Shown piece after piece: positions 44,931-57,349 of a DNA stretch of 64,000 nucleotides. The translations under genes were made by a program, and so were the position numbers. Numbering within the stretch: position 1 is the first letter of the stretch; each line of letters begins with the position of its first letter. The DNA comes from Tolypeutes matacus (lineage: Eukaryota; Chordata; Mammalia; Cingulata; Chlamyphoridae). The notes beneath the pieces were generated by a model. The model saw only the letters and a list, made by a program, of their open reading frames with translations. It had not been told where the DNA came from and did not search any database. The DNA is taken from positions 7,742,577-7,806,576 of the forward strand of contig JAKSZT010037198.1 of the NCBI GenBank assembly GCA_026826555.1, given 5' to 3'.

Positions 44931-47676
44931 GTTGGGGGAGCACCCAGGTGAACACTGGGGATTGGCAGGTATGTGGTTGAAAGTACAATGTTGGGAACAC
45001 TCTTGTGGCAATATGACAAGGAAAGGTTACTGGTTTAGGGTGTTGGATGGGGGTTGGGGTGCATTCGGGACAGGGCGCATCTGCTGCAGGCTTCTAGGGA
45101 GTGTGTGAGTGATCATTTTGTCATAATGTGTTATATCAGTGGGTAGAGACCCACTTAATGAGCAAGAAAGAGTTGGATTTCCATCCTGCGGCGGACTGAT
45201 ATGTTCTCAAACAGAGGCGTGGGAGTTCTTGAGTGCATGGGTGGTTCCTAATAGAGGAGGACAAACCAGTGTGTCAAGACTTCAGTGTTGTTGCAAGTAA
45301 CTATGAATCTTGTCATCCAAGGAGTGAAGCCAGGTGGTTGCTGTGGGCCCCAAGGGGAGGGGGAAGGAGGAATATAATAGATAGAACAGGGGATATGTAG
45401 TGGGCAATGGAAGTGTTCTACATGATCTTGAATGATGAACACAGGCCATGTTAAATACCATCAAAATTTATAAAAGTGTACGGTCTAAAATGTAAACCAT
45501 AATGTAAAACATTGACCATGGTTAGTAGTTATGTTTCAATATTTGTATATCAGTTGTAACAAATGTACTATCCATATATAAAAAGGTATTAATACGGGAA
45601 GGGGCAAAAAGGGGAGGATGTTGGGTGTATGGGAGTCCCCTGTATTCTGTATGTGACTTTACTGTGACCTAAAACTTCTTTGAAAACAAAAGACACTGGG
45701 TAATAAATGGAAGAAAATGTCACTGTACATACAGGACAACAGGTATTACAGTGATGAAAGGCAAAATGTCAAAACATTTAAAAAATATATTTTCCATTAT
45801 TTTTTAATATCCCAATTTTTAAATTTAGTTTTTAGTTTAAAAAAATTTTTTTATGTATTTTATTTCTTTTTTTTTTTTTTTTTTTTTTACTGGGAGGTAC
45901 CGGGGATCGAACCCGGTCTCTTCATATGGTAGATGGACACCGAACCTCTTGAGCCACATCCGTTTCCCTGTATTTTATTTCTTATATTTAAACCTATCAT
46001 TATTATTTCATTTTCCTATTAATTGTATTTTGCTATTCTATTAGCTTCATTTTTGAAGAAGCTTTGGATCACAACTGGGGCAGGGGAGGATCATTGGTGT
46101 GGGGTGTCAGTGATAGGGGATACATGGGAGGAAGTTCACCCGGACATACATATAAGGTAAATAAATGTGTTCAAATGTTCAACGGGGCATTGTCACAGTG
46201 GGTGGAGATTCACACAATAACTGAGAGAATATTGAATTCCCATCCTGGAGAGCTCTACCACATTCTCTAATGGGGCAGCAATAGTTCCCCAAGTGCAGGG
46301 GCAATGACTGGTGAAGGAGGATGGTCCATTGATGGGCCCTTGATATTGATGACTATGCTTGTGAGCCCTTGCTCTTGAAATTGGAACTTAGCTTAGTATT
46401 GTGGGGTGCCTAAGAGTTGTCTCCTGAGAGCCTCCTTAAATGTGGCATTTCTCTAAGCCAAACTCAGGATATAAATGAATTACCTTCCCCCTAGTGTGGG
46501 GCATGACTCCCGGGGATGAGCCTCCCTGGCACTGAGGGATTACTATGAAGCACCAACTAGTTATGCAACTGGAAAAAGGCCTTGAATAAAGGTGGGGTGG
46601 GGGGCGATAAAGACAAATGAGTTTATATGGCTAAGAGACTTCAAAGTGAGTTGGGAGGTCATCCCAGAGGCAACACTTAAGCACATCTCAGCAGGATCTC
46701 ATAGCCTGCCAAAGTGGATAGCACCCCAAATAGTGGGGCTCTTGAGGGCTCTGGAGACTCCCAGGTCCTGTGGTCAGGGCATATAGCTCCAGAGTTTGGT
46801 GCCTTACCAGTGGGCCCTACTTTGGAGTTTGGGCTCCTGAGAGTGACAGAGCTGGACTCAGTTATGGCTTCCCTACACATGGCTCATCTGTCCCTTCTAT
46901 TTGAACCTGTACTTGGTGCTGGAGTTGGTAGGTGTACGTCCAAGAGACTTGAATCTTTGGGCTGCCCATGTGCCAGCTGGGCCCTGAGTCTCAATGGAGT
47001 TGCAACACATACTCTCCAGTTCATTGGACTCACCCAGGACAACTAACAAGGAGGTGAGGATTGACAACCATCATACCAAGGAAATGAGAGAGAATAAAAC
47101 TGCAAGTAAGAAAGTTCCATCCATCGGCTGTACGGGATCGAAGGCCCCTCTCAATTAGAGGTGGAGTGGACATCACCATCCCAGAATCCTCAGGACTGGG
47201 GAATGAACTATGGACTAGAGTGGACTTACTGGTATTCTACTATAGACTTATTGTGATTCTAGCAATGGAAGTTATTACAACATTGATGTGGAGGCAGTGC
47301 CCACTGGAAGCTCTGGGGGCAGGGAGAGGGAAAAATAGGTGTAATACGGGGGCCTTTTCAGGACTTGGGAATCGTCCTGAATAACATTGCAATGACAGAT
47401 ATAGGCCATTATATATCTTCCCATAACCTGCAGAATTGTGTGGGAGAGAGTGTAAACTACAATGTGAACTATTGTCCATGCTCAGTGGCAATGCCTCAGG
47501 ATGCGTTTATCAATTGCAATGAATGTGCCACACTAATGAAGGATGTTGTTTATGTGGGAGGTATGGGAGGTGTGGGGACCAGGGCATATGGGAATCCCTA
47601 TACTTTTTGTGTAAAAATTATGTAATCTAAGTATCTTTAAAAAGATTAAAAAAATAAAGTTTAAAAAAAAAAAAAA
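44926..47676 (+). other. Long noncoding 3' module of the half-L1
   Basis: No long frame. Two segments look like diverged copies of one unit: around 45475-45660 and 47450-47600, both with a 'gtaaac-atgtaaa(c)' stretch, then a 'caatt/atcagttg' and 'gtgccac/aatgtac' stretch, then a G-rich 'ggaggt(at)gggag' stretch ending in 'gg(a)atccc' or 'ggagtcccc'. An AT-rich linker (45770-46040) with a SINE separates them. Confidence 0.65.
45869..45968 (-). mobile_element. tRNA-derived SINE in the half-L1, reverse
   Basis: Flanked by tgtattttatttctt at 45854-45868 and 45969-45983. Reverse strand: A box in tgtggctcaagagg and B box in cgggttcgatcccc. T run at its left end is the poly(A) tail. Confidence 0.93.
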
Positions 47677-47687
47677 GTACCATAAGA

Positions 47688-48090
47688 GGTACTGAAGCAG
47701 GATAGCGGGTAACCTCTGCCTGGCCTCTCCTTCCTTCTTCTTAAGGCTCTGTGGGTCCAGCTTATTCCAATCTCAGCTGTAGCCTGGCATAGGGTTTGCC
47801 TCTCTTTCCAGGGCCACAGGATCAAAGTTCTCTCCTCTTTTGAGTCGTGACAAAGTTCTTTCCTCTGGCATCTATGGAGCTCTTTCTCTTTTCTCATGTT
47901 TCTTCTTCTGTGTTTCTTCATAAGTGAGTACCCATTTATATCAGCCCACCAGGGAGCAAGGACTTAACCTGAGTTATACTTTACTGACCTGGTCAAATCA
48001 AAACCTTAATTTTAACATAATTTAATCAAAGACATTTCACCTGAATTTAACACAATCAAAGGGTATCAAGCCCACACCTCCAACAGGTTT
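47688..48090 (-). mobile_element. ERVL/MaLR-like LTR, reverse, remaining part
   Basis: Continues the LTR begun at 41581: ctgtgggtccagcttattcc and aatcaaagggtatcaagccc are reverse counterparts of the reference LTR. The 5' end of the LTR (TGTGACAGTTTG) is missing, so the boundary near 48090 is approximate. Confidence 0.75.
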
Positions 48091-49056
48091 GACTCTTTCA
48101 GTGATTGGCCTTGTAACTGGAGGTGAATGTCACCAGTTCTATAATTCTGAACTGTTTAAAATTTAGCTCCATTAAAATGACATCACAAAACTGGGGCATT
48201 ATGAAGGATTACTGACAAAAGAAAAATAGGTTTCACTAAAGCCTCCATGGTGCTTGACTCATGCTTGAGTCACATCCCAGCTTGCATCCTGTTGACTCAG
48301 CATTATTATTGATTTCAAATCATGGGGTAAGTAGTGAAAAAATGTGGGCAACCCAGGCCTAAGCTCTTTGCCCTGAACTCTGGAAACACAGCACCCAGTC
48401 CTGCTTCTTCCTCTTTATTTGCATTCTATCTTGTCAGATGCACAAATTATATTAGGATGAGTTCATTAGGGATGCAGAGAGTATACATATTAATTCTTCT
48501 GTAAGAAAGTCAAGTGGTTCTCTCAAGTCATACTGAACAGGGTCTTCTTCATAGAGATTTTATTTCTTCTAAAACATTTGAGAAGTATAGAAACCTTCCT
48601 TTGGCTGACTTGCAAATAGCATGCTCCTTGGCAAAAGAAAATGTCCATAGGTCCCTTACAAGAAGACTTCGTAGCCTGGAGGTTTGAACCATTCCATGGC
48701 AGTTGGCAGGGGACCCAGATGATGAAATCTTACCCATTAGTTAGGACACTCCCATTCTATCAACATTTAAGGGAAATGGATATAAAATAGCAGTTTTTTT
48801 TGTTGTTGTTTTTTTTGCAACCCCTAGAGCTCTTGTAGAAGTAAGAGGAAAACCAACAAACATATGGCTTTTGGTTGGATAAGTTCCTGGCACTGGGGAA
48901 GATTTAACCCATTGTTCGACATCACAAACTTTTCTGGAACACAGGACATCACTGCAGTTATTCAGTCAGACTGGAATGCTAGAACTTCATGAGCCTCATT
49001 TAGTGGAAAGAGTATTTATGATTATATGTGTAGGAGTTTAAAAGAAGAATTGAAGC
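48091..49056. other. Unassigned non-coding sequence
   Basis: No gene or repeat recognised. Confidence 0.45.
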
Positions 49057-49155
49057 TTTTAAAATTTTATTACAGAAGTTGTGGGTTTACAGAAAAAATC
49101 TTGCATAAAATACTGGGTTACTATATACCACCCTATCATTAACACTTTGCAATGG
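49057..49155 (-). mobile_element. L1 3' end, reverse, part 1
   Basis: gggtttacagaaaaaatctt and ataaaatactgggttacta precede the LTR; the L1 resumes at 49598. Confidence 0.75.
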
Positions 49156-49592
49156 TGTTTTGGTTTCCTAGGTGGTTTAAGCAAATACCATGAAACAGTT
49201 TGGCTTAAACAATGGGAATTTATTCACTCAATTTTGAGTGAGGGAAACGTCCAAATCAAGGCATCATTAGGGTGAGGCTTTCATCTCAAAGACCAACTAC
49301 CAGAAACCCTTGGCTCCTCTGTCACATGGCAAGGCACATGACAGCATTTGCTGGTCTCTCCCTTCTCTTTCAGGTTTCATTGACTTCAACTTCTTGTTTC
49401 CATGGCTTTCTCTGTCTGCATTTCATCCTCTTAAAAAGGACTCCAGTAATAGAATTAAGACCCATTCTGGGCTATGCCTTAACTGAAGTAACCCCACCCA
49501 AAGGTCCAAATTAAAATTTGTTCACACCTACAGGAATGGATTAAGTTAAAGAACATGTTTTTCTGGGGTACACCGAGCTTCAAACCACCACA
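49156..49592 (-). mobile_element. ERVL/MaLR-like LTR inserted in an L1, reverse
   Basis: Reverse strand starts TGTGGTGGTTTGAAGCTCGG and ends AGGAAACCAAAACA, the usual TG...CA. Flanks are aatgg (49151-49155) and cttgg (49593-49597), a 5-bp duplication with two differences, and the L1 reads on across the site. It belongs to a different LTR family from the one at 38131. Confidence 0.75.
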
Positions 49593-49597
49593 CTTGG

Positions 49598-51610
49598 TGT
49601 GGTACATTTGTTGTAGTTGATGAAAGCGTAACTTTATAATTGTACTATTAACTATAGTCCATGGTTTAACTTAGGGTTCAAAGTTTGTGTTGTGCAGTAC
49701 CATGGATTTTATTTTAAGAATTTATCCTAGTAACATATAAACAACCTAAAATTTCCCCTTTTAACCACTTTCAAATATAAACTTCGGTGCTGCTGATTAC
49801 ATTCCCAATGTTGTGCTACCGTCACCATGGTCCATCAGTAAAATTTTTCCATCATCCCAAATAGAAACTCTGTATACTTTAAGCTTTAACTTTCCATTCC
49901 CTATCCTACTCCATCTCTTGGTAAACTATATTCTAGATTCTGAATCTATATGTTTTCTTATTCTAATTGTTTCATATCAGTAAGATCATATAATACTTGT
50001 CCTTTGTCTGTCTTATTTCACTCAACATGCTGTCTTTAAGTTTCATCCATATTGTCACATGTATCAGACTCCATTCCTTTATAGGGCTGAATAATATTCC
50101 ATTGTATGTATATATCACATTTTATTTATTCATTTATCAGTTGATGACACCTTTTGGCAATTGTGAATAATAACATTATGAACATCAGTGGGCAAATATC
50201 TGTTTGAGCCCCTGCTTTCAATTCTTTTAGTTATATACCTAGTGGTTGGGATTGCTGGGTCATATGGTAATTCTCTACTTAACTTTCTGAGAAATTGCCT
50301 GTCTTCCACAGTGACTACATCATTTTACATTCCCACCAGCAATGAATGAGTATTCCTATTTCTCCACATCCTTTCCAACATTTGCTATTTTCCATTTTTT
50401 AATATTAGCCATTCTAGGGGGTATGAAATGGTATCTCATTATGGTTTTGATTTGCATTTCCCTAATGGCTAATGATGTTGAACATCTTTTCATGTGATTT
50501 TTAGCCATTTGTATATCCTCTCTGGAGAAATGTCTGTTCAAGTTTTTTTGCCCATTTTTAAATTAGATTGTCTTTTTGTTGTTGAGTTGAAAGATTTCTT
50601 TATGTATTCAACCCTTATTGGATATGTGGTTTCCAAATATTTTCTCCCATTGAGTAGGTTGTCATTTTACTTTCATGGTGAAGTCTATTGATGCACAAAA
50701 GTTTTAAATTTTGATGAGGTCCTATTTATCTATTTTGTTGTTGTTGTTGCTTTTGCTTTTGGTGTAAAGCCTAAGAACTATTGCCTAACACCTGAAGATG
50801 CTTCCTGACATTTTCTTCTAGAAGTTTTATAGTTCTGGCTCTTATATTTAGGTCTTCAATCCATTTTGAGTTGGTTTTTGTGTTAGTGTGAGGTAGTGCT
50901 CCACCTTCATTCTTTTGCAAATAAAGATCCAGTTTTCTCAGCACAGATTTTTGAAGAAGCTTTTTCTTCCTAATTGAGTGTTCTTTGCCCCCTTGTCAAA
51001 ATTCAGTTGGTTATAAATGTGAGGGTTGATTTCTGAGCTCTCAATTCAATTCCACTGGTTTATATGTCTGCCCTGGTGCCAGTAATATGCTGTTTTGATT
51101 ACCGTGGCTTTGCAATAAGTTTTAAGAACAGGATGTGTGAATTCTCCAAATAATTCTTTTTCAAGATGATTGGGCTATTCAGGGTTCCTTGTCCATTCAT
51201 ATAAATTTTATGGCTGGTTTTTCCATTTTTGAAAAGAAGGTTGTTAGAATTTTGATTGGGATTACATTGAATCTGTAAATCACTTTGGGTAGAATTGACA
51301 TCTTAATAATAGTTAGTTGCCCAATCCATGAACATGGAATGTCTTTCCATTTCTTTAGTTCTTCTTTGATTTCTTTTAGCAGTGTTTTGTAGTTTTCTGT
51401 GTACAAGTCCTTTACATGCTTGGTTAGATTTATTCCTAGATATTTTATTCTTTTAGTTGATACAGTAAATGGAATTTTTTCCTTCATTTCTTCTTCTGGT
51501 TGTTCATTACAGTGTACAGAAACACTACTGATATTTGGTTGTTGATCTTGTACCCTGCCACTTTGCTGAATTCATTTATCAGCTCTAGGATCTTTGCTGT
51601 AGAGGAATTG
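49598..51610 (-). mobile_element. L1 3' UTR and ORF2 C-terminal part, reverse
   Basis: Reverse-strand translation gives [23 protein letters not shown] (50356-50541) and [42 protein letters not shown] segments (51197-51487), matching ORF2 of the full L1. The copy is older, with stops and indels, and is truncated near 51610 within the RT. Confidence 0.88.
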
Positions 51611-51752
51611 CAAATTTTGAAGGGCTCTAGTGAAGCATGGCTACTCACCCTGCAATGAACATACATAGTTCCAGTTCTTCTGGGATTATATTTCTCTTTC
51701 TGTTCTGGATGTAGTAGGACAAGCATAGACTCTGTAGCTAGACATACCAGCA

Positions 51753-53565
51753 CTGTTGACTTCCAGGAAGATGGCAGACTAAAAAGACATGGGACTCTCT
51801 TCTCTCCCAGAAAAATAGCTAGAGGGCAGGCTGAAATGGCCTGAAAAATTTTTTCTAGGGTTTAGGACACCAGGGGAAGGCTGGAATCCACCCAGAAGAG
51901 AGAGGAACAAAGGAAAAGAATCACGATGGCAAGACCATGACTTAAAAGCAGCAACTGCTACTCCCCCCTACCCCCATAGGCACTTTTGAATTCTCAGGAC
52001 TTGGGTCTTGCAGCTATAGACAAAGGGGCCCCCAGGGATCCAGTTCCCCAGGAAAGGGGAGAGAGAGACACACATCCTAAGGCTGACTCAGCTTTTGACC
52101 CACAAATTTGGTCAGCTGTGTCCCACGAGTCCTTCCATGTCAGGTGGGAGGCAGCTCAGGACTAAAAAGATCCAGGACTAAAAAGATCTGATTCTCTCAA
52201 TCTTCCTCTCTACTGACGAAGACTTGCTGTTGATGATGCAGAGAGGAGTGGAAATATTTTCTACCTGGGAAAAGGGAGGGGATGGCCAACAAAGGTTGGA
52301 AAACTGCCTCTGAGAGAGTTTGAAATACAAGGCTATTAGCCTCCAGGCAGAAACTCTATCATATTGATCCAATCTCTGTTATAGCAAACACACTTACTCC
52401 AGGCTTTGAACTGAGAAGGCTGCCAAAGATCACATTACATCCTCCCTCCCCAAGGCCCTAGGAAGTGGGTTTGCAACCTCTTACTGCATCCAGGGCCCAG
52501 TTTTGAGCAATTAACAGGGAGAGTCCTAAAGACCCAGAACAGGTTGAACTGAGAATCAAAGAACAGCAGTAACACACAGCCTCCCATCACTACATCCCTA
52601 TGAAAGAGAGAGAAATTGAGCATCGGAGTAAACCTACCATCCTAATCAGATGCCTAGATAGCAGCAAAAAATTACAAGCCATACTAAGAAAATGGAAGAA
52701 ATGGTTTAAGAAAAGGAATATATCAAAGCCCCAGAAGAGACACAGGATTTGAGACAACTAATCAAAAAGATTCACAAAAATTTCCAAAATCAAATCAATG
52801 AATTGAAAGACAAGCCAGACACAAAAGGACAAATACTGTGTGAATGTGCTACTATGAACTAAATCTATTGTGTAATCTCATGGAGTTAATAACTTGAATA
52901 TGGGTCACCAGAAAAGAGAATGAGGTTAGAGAATAGAAAGCTGAGGGTTATCTTGTGCAAAATTGGGAAAAGGATGTGTGTTAATCTTTGGAAATGAATA
53001 GAAAAGGTGAAAGCCCAACATGATGTCTGTAACTAACAGTACTATTATGTGGGTGTGAAAGGGATTTAAAGGAAAATCTAAGGTTATGTATATTACTAAA
53101 AGGAAAGCTGAAAAATGTAACATGGAACTGTATAGCATAGCAAAACTGCATGTGAGATATGAATATAGGCAAAATTGCATATATAAGACTGTTTTTCTTT
53201 GAAATTGAACAAATATATTTTAACACTGTAAGATGTTAATATCAGACAAAAAAAAATTTGCTAAGTGAAAGAAACCAGACACAAAATACTACATATTGTA
53301 TGATTATGTTTATATAAAATATAAATATAAATCAGTTTATAAAGATGCAGTTAGATTCGTGGTTATGTAGGGCTGGGGAAGGATTGCTAGGGGGTGTGGA
53401 GTTTTTCTTTTTGCAGTAATGAAATTGTTCTAAAATTTTTTTGGTGATGAATGTACAACATTGTCATTATACTAAAATCCATTGATTATACACTTTGGAT
53501 ATATTGTATGGTATGTGAATATATCTCAATAAAGTGCTTAATAAATAAAAAAATAATTGTGCAAG
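51753..53565 (+). mobile_element. Internally deleted L1, sense
   Basis: Begins tgttgacttccaggaagatg and follows the 5' UTR of the full L1 closely (51757-52640). ORF1 starts near 52650 and runs to gaattgaaagaca at about 52811. There it jumps directly to agccagacacaaaaggaca, the last codons of ORF2, and then the 3' UTR to AATAAATAAA at 53540. About 4.5 kb is missing. No clean TSD was found. A canonical GT...AG splice pair is not evident at the junction. Confidence 0.8.
52157..52188 (+). repeat. 16-bp tandem duplication in an L1 5' UTR
   Basis: caggactaaaaagatc occurs twice in a row. Confidence 0.9.
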
Positions 53566-53800
53566 AATAGCCAGAAATAGTGACTATGTACAGCAGGGAA
53601 AACAGAGAGAGATCCAGGGGTGAAGACTTTTCTTGTTTGTTGTTTATTATTATTATTATTGAAATAATGAAAATGCTCTAATGGGGATTGAGGTGATAAA
53701 TTCACAACTATGTGATTATACCAAATACCATTGATTGTATACTTTGGATGAATTGTATGTTTTATTACTATGTGTCAATAAAATAGACTTGTTAGGGAAA
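53566..53800 (+). mobile_element. Second L1 3' end
   Basis: accattgattgtatactttg and gtcaataaaatagactt repeat the pattern of the 3' end at 53450-53545, with a TTA microsatellite at 53643-53661. It may be a separate truncated L1. Confidence 0.65.
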
Positions 53801-53814
53801 AAATATATAGAGAC

Positions 53815-54010
53815 CAGCTCTGTGATTCAGTTTCTCCTTCATCTTGGCAAGTAACCTAATCTCTGAGTCTCCATTTCCTCACGTATAAAATGGGAAAAAT
53901 TAGACCTACCTCACAGGATTATTTCAAGATTTAAATTAATGAAAAGTAGATAGCATAGCTTCTGGGGCAAAGTAGGAGTTCAGTAAATGTAGCTGTTATT
54001 ATGACTCTTG
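53815..54010 (+). mobile_element. MIR SINE
   Basis: gtctccatttcctcacgtat, aaaatgggaaaaattagacc and gtagctgttattatgac in MIR order. Confidence 0.82.
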
Positions 54011-54289
54011 ATGGGAAAGAGGGGCCTTCTCTTTCTCTCCCTCACTTCTGCCTCAGCCCACATAATAGGCATTTTGCCAACAGATGTCCTGGGGAGGAAG
54101 CTCCTGCCTGTCTCTCCGCCCTCACTTTTCTCTCCTAGGGGAACGACTTACCTAATTAGGGAGCTGCACTGAGGAAATGTCGCGGCTTTTCTTGCTTGGA
54201 TCTTTGAGGCCCATCTATTTAGAGCCACCCACGTTCTTTCTCTGCTTCTATGTTCCTGTTGTAAACCCCTGGGTTAAGACCTAGCTACA

Positions 54290-54480
54290 GAGCATGTTTC
54301 TCAACCTTAGCTCCACGATGGAATTACCTGGGGAGCTTTAAAATGTGTTCTAATGCCTGGAACCAACCTCTGAGATTCTGAGGTAATTGGTGTGGGGTGA
54401 GGCTTAGGCACAGGGAATTTGAAAAGCCACCCAGTAATTCTAACGTGCTCTCAGTTGGACGTTACTGTTCTCGAGGCAGC
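54290..54480 (+). mobile_element. MER-type hAT (MER20/MER3-like) element
   Basis: tgtttctcaaccttagctcc, gaattacctggggagctt and ctctgagattctgaggtaat follow a palindromic Charlie-like DNA transposon. The exact family is uncertain. Confidence 0.55.
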
Positions 54481-56169
54481 CTGGAGGCTTTCTCTTTGAT
54501 TCTTTCCTGCAATCGGTGTGGTGTGTGAGCCTCTGCACTATAATTTGGGTACGTATCTACCCTGCAGATCTAACTCTCCCCACCAAAGGCCATACCTGGA
54601 AGTATGTAGGAGGAGGCCCCTATTTTGACTACAGGTGACAGCTTCAGTCTTAAATCTAGCTTTATCAGTTTTAAATCTGACACTGAATTTTGATCATATT
54701 CTTGCTTTGTGCTTGTTCTCCATACCAGCATGGGAGCAGGTGTGATTAAATCAGCACCCCCAGATTTCCAACACCACTCTTAGTGGTAGTGATATTAACC
54801 CATACTCCTGGCACTTGAATATCTGTTTTAACCTGCAGGTTTGCTTATGGCTGGACCTTCTCAACAGTTTCTACTGTAGCATCTGTCATGCTGACCTGGT
54901 TCTTCATACTGCAATATATTACCTGAAGGAAGAATTCCCTGGCATGCCAGCCTGAGTATGGAAATCCAGGTAACAGAGATTCTTACCAACTTTGGTCTGC
55001 AAGCCACTTATCAGAGCAACCTCAGAGACTATGATGGCATGATAAAAATATCTTTATCAAGCAGATTATGATGGGTCATTTTGGGTGTAGCTCTGCTGCC
55101 CAGTTAAAATAAAAGGCTGGGCCTTTCATTCAGTCCTGGCCACTTGAACCCCTTTTATTATGTGCCATTTTGTTGATGCTTCCTTGAGTCCTGAGGCTCA
55201 CCCATGTGTTGATAGTTACTTGGCTTGGCTGGCCTCTTTGAATGGCTTTCTCTTAAGCTGGGGTGTCCTTGGACTTTTGCCTCCAAACTCTGCCTGTTAT
55301 GACTTTGCCTCCTGCTGAGACATGCCCCCACCTCCCCAAAACCCTCCCCCACCAACCAAACTGTTACTAACTTGCCAGCTTAGACATCCTCATGCACAGC
55401 TTCCTCCATGGCCCCCAGTGTGCTCACAAGATGAGCAGTGAGCCAGAACAGCACCCTGCTCCCCAGGAGAAAGTTCTTGGGGGCAAAGGAAGTGTTGGGA
55501 GGCATAAGAGGTAAGGATAGTAATAGAGCCTGTGGGCTCCGCAAGTGGGACATGCTACTCTGTGGCTGGAGAGGAACTTCTTGGCACTCTGGTTTCTCAA
55601 AGGAAAGAGAAAACCCCACTCTGAGGAGGAGATACAGCCCTGTCAGATGATGCCCTGGTCATGTTTTTCCTGCTCCCAGATTCTCTTCCTGCCCTGCTGA
55701 ATTCATGACCAAGTTCTACTGGGCCGTGAAGTGTAACCTTGATTAATAAAATAACCCTGCCTGGTTGATTTGTTAGTAACTATCCCTCCAAGTCTCCAGG
55801 ACTTGATTCCATGGGGGAAGCCTGGGAAACTGTGATAAAGGGGCCACCGGCAAGACCCCAGAGGCCCTCCTTGTCTCTGTATTCTTTCTTATAGCTAATT
55901 ATTGACATATGGCTGTCCAATCAATTACAGCCTAAGTATAAGGTCTCCACAAAGTTCCCGATTTTGCTCCTAGAACAGAATATTTCATCCAAATGTGCTA
56001 TTATCATAGAAGTGATTGATAAGCAAACCAACCCTTTGCATAAGAAATTGTCTCCCAATAAACTTTTTAGAATCAGAGTATCTGGAGATAATTTCATTCA
56101 ATGTTACTCTTTCTTTCTGTCTTTGGAGGGTCTTAAGTTTTGATGGTAGAATAGCCTGATTCTGTCATT
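54481..56169. other. Unassigned sequence
   Basis: No gene or repeat recognised. 55880-56080 (agctaattattgacatatgg, gtccaatcaattacagcc) is a candidate conserved non-coding element. The open reverse frame at 55158-55355 shows no domain. Confidence 0.4.
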
Positions 56170-56177
56170 ATCTAGAG

Positions 56178-56396
56178 CAGTGGTACTCAACTGGTAGCAA
56201 TTTTGCCACCCCCAAGAGACACCTGGCAACGTCTAGAGACTTTTCTGGTTGTCACAACTGGGGAGGATGTGCTACTGGCATCAGATGGATAGAGACCAGG
56301 GATGTGTCTAAACATCCTACAATGTATAGGACAGTCCTCCATAACAAAGGGTTATCTGGCCCAAAATATCAATAGTACTGCTGTTGAGAAACTATG
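56178..56396 (+). mobile_element. MER5A hAT-Charlie element, near complete
   Basis: Starts cagtggtactcaactggtag and ends ctgttgagaaactatg, with ggttgtcacaactggggag and caatgtataggacagtcctc. Flanks atctagag (56170-56177) and atctaaag (56397-56404) are an 8-bp TSD with one mismatch, as expected for hAT. Confidence 0.9.
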
Positions 56397-56404
56397 ATCT
56401 AAAG

Positions 56405-57345
56405 CAGCTTTAAGAAATATGTTTAATTTGTGGCCAACACTAATCACTTGCTGTTGTGTGCCTGGAGCACTGTGTTAAGCAAGATTCTGGGGATATCTGG
56501 GGATAACTCAGATAAGCAAGATTCCGGGGCACTTGGGAATGCCATGATTGGTTACTGATGTTCTTTCACCAGAGTGCACGAAAAAGGAAAGAGAACTGGA
56601 TATTTTTCATCTCTGGTTTGGAACATCTTAAATCTCAGTTTCTGCTGTAACAGCCAATATTCATATTGTCCACAGATTCCAAAGGAGGTGGCCACCACTG
56701 AAACTGTATGAAATTTTCTTTGTATGTCTTCATAAGCTCGAGGTCTTGAGTAGCCTTTTCTATGCCAGGGAAGCAGAGATATTGCTTCCATACTGTGTGT
56801 GCAGTAATGCTGTCTTTGGATCCGTGGGATCCAGAATTCCTTGAGGTGGGTACATACCTCTATGAACCTGACACTCAAGTACTTTAGGAATTCTCAGTCC
56901 CCAATCCTGGGTGTGAATTCACTCCAGTATTTAAGAGCCCCAGGAAGAGCTTGTTAGTCTTTACTCAGAAAAAGAATGATAAACTCTACCCTTGGCAGTG
57001 ATTATTGAGGGATAAACAATATCTACCTGCAAGAATAGTGCTCTCTTCAATTGGTTTTGGAAAGAGTAACCTTTGGCAATCCCATTTAGATCAAGAAGGA
57101 AGTGAGTGGAAATTTTCTTTCTAGACTTTGAATGCTCAGTTCAAATCTAAGGGCAAGTCTGAAAAATGGGCAATGTCTCAGCCATGACCAAGAGTGATTA
57201 TTTACATCCTCTTTCATTACTAACTAGATAAAGGATTGGGGATCATTTTGGATAATATCTCAAGAGATAGCCCAACAATAGAATTGAGATTAGCCAGCCA
57301 TGAGCCATCTGCCAGAGAGCAATCTTTTAGCTAAGTTATAAAAAT
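56405..57345. other. Unassigned sequence
   Basis: A short imperfect repeat (aagcaagattctggggatat and aagcaagattccggggcact at about 56478 and 56514). Otherwise nothing recognised. Confidence 0.45.
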
Positions 57346-57349
57346 GCCA

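Larger units (their letters stand above)
41711..47676 (+). mobile_element. HAL1-like (half-L1) non-autonomous retrotransposon
   Basis: A complete 5.97-kb insertion with exact 11-bp TSDs and a poly(A) tail. Order: L1-type 5' UTR (41711-43655, starting ttgggggcaagatggc), ORF1 (43656-44560), the first part of ORF2 (44694 to about 44925), then about 2.75 kb of noncoding 3' sequence to AATAAA at 47651-47656. The rest of the endonuclease and the whole reverse transcriptase are absent. Known half-L1s (HAL1) keep ORF1 but not ORF2, which fits. The 3' module also occurs, truncated, at 1060-3298, so it is not a one-off rearrangement. Mobilisation would need L1 proteins in trans. Confidence 0.85.

Noticed and set aside
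52760..52840. Spliced integrated L1 (SpIRE) at the deletion junction
   Set aside because: Comparison with the full L1 shows no GT at the donor side, so splicing is not supported, though not excluded.
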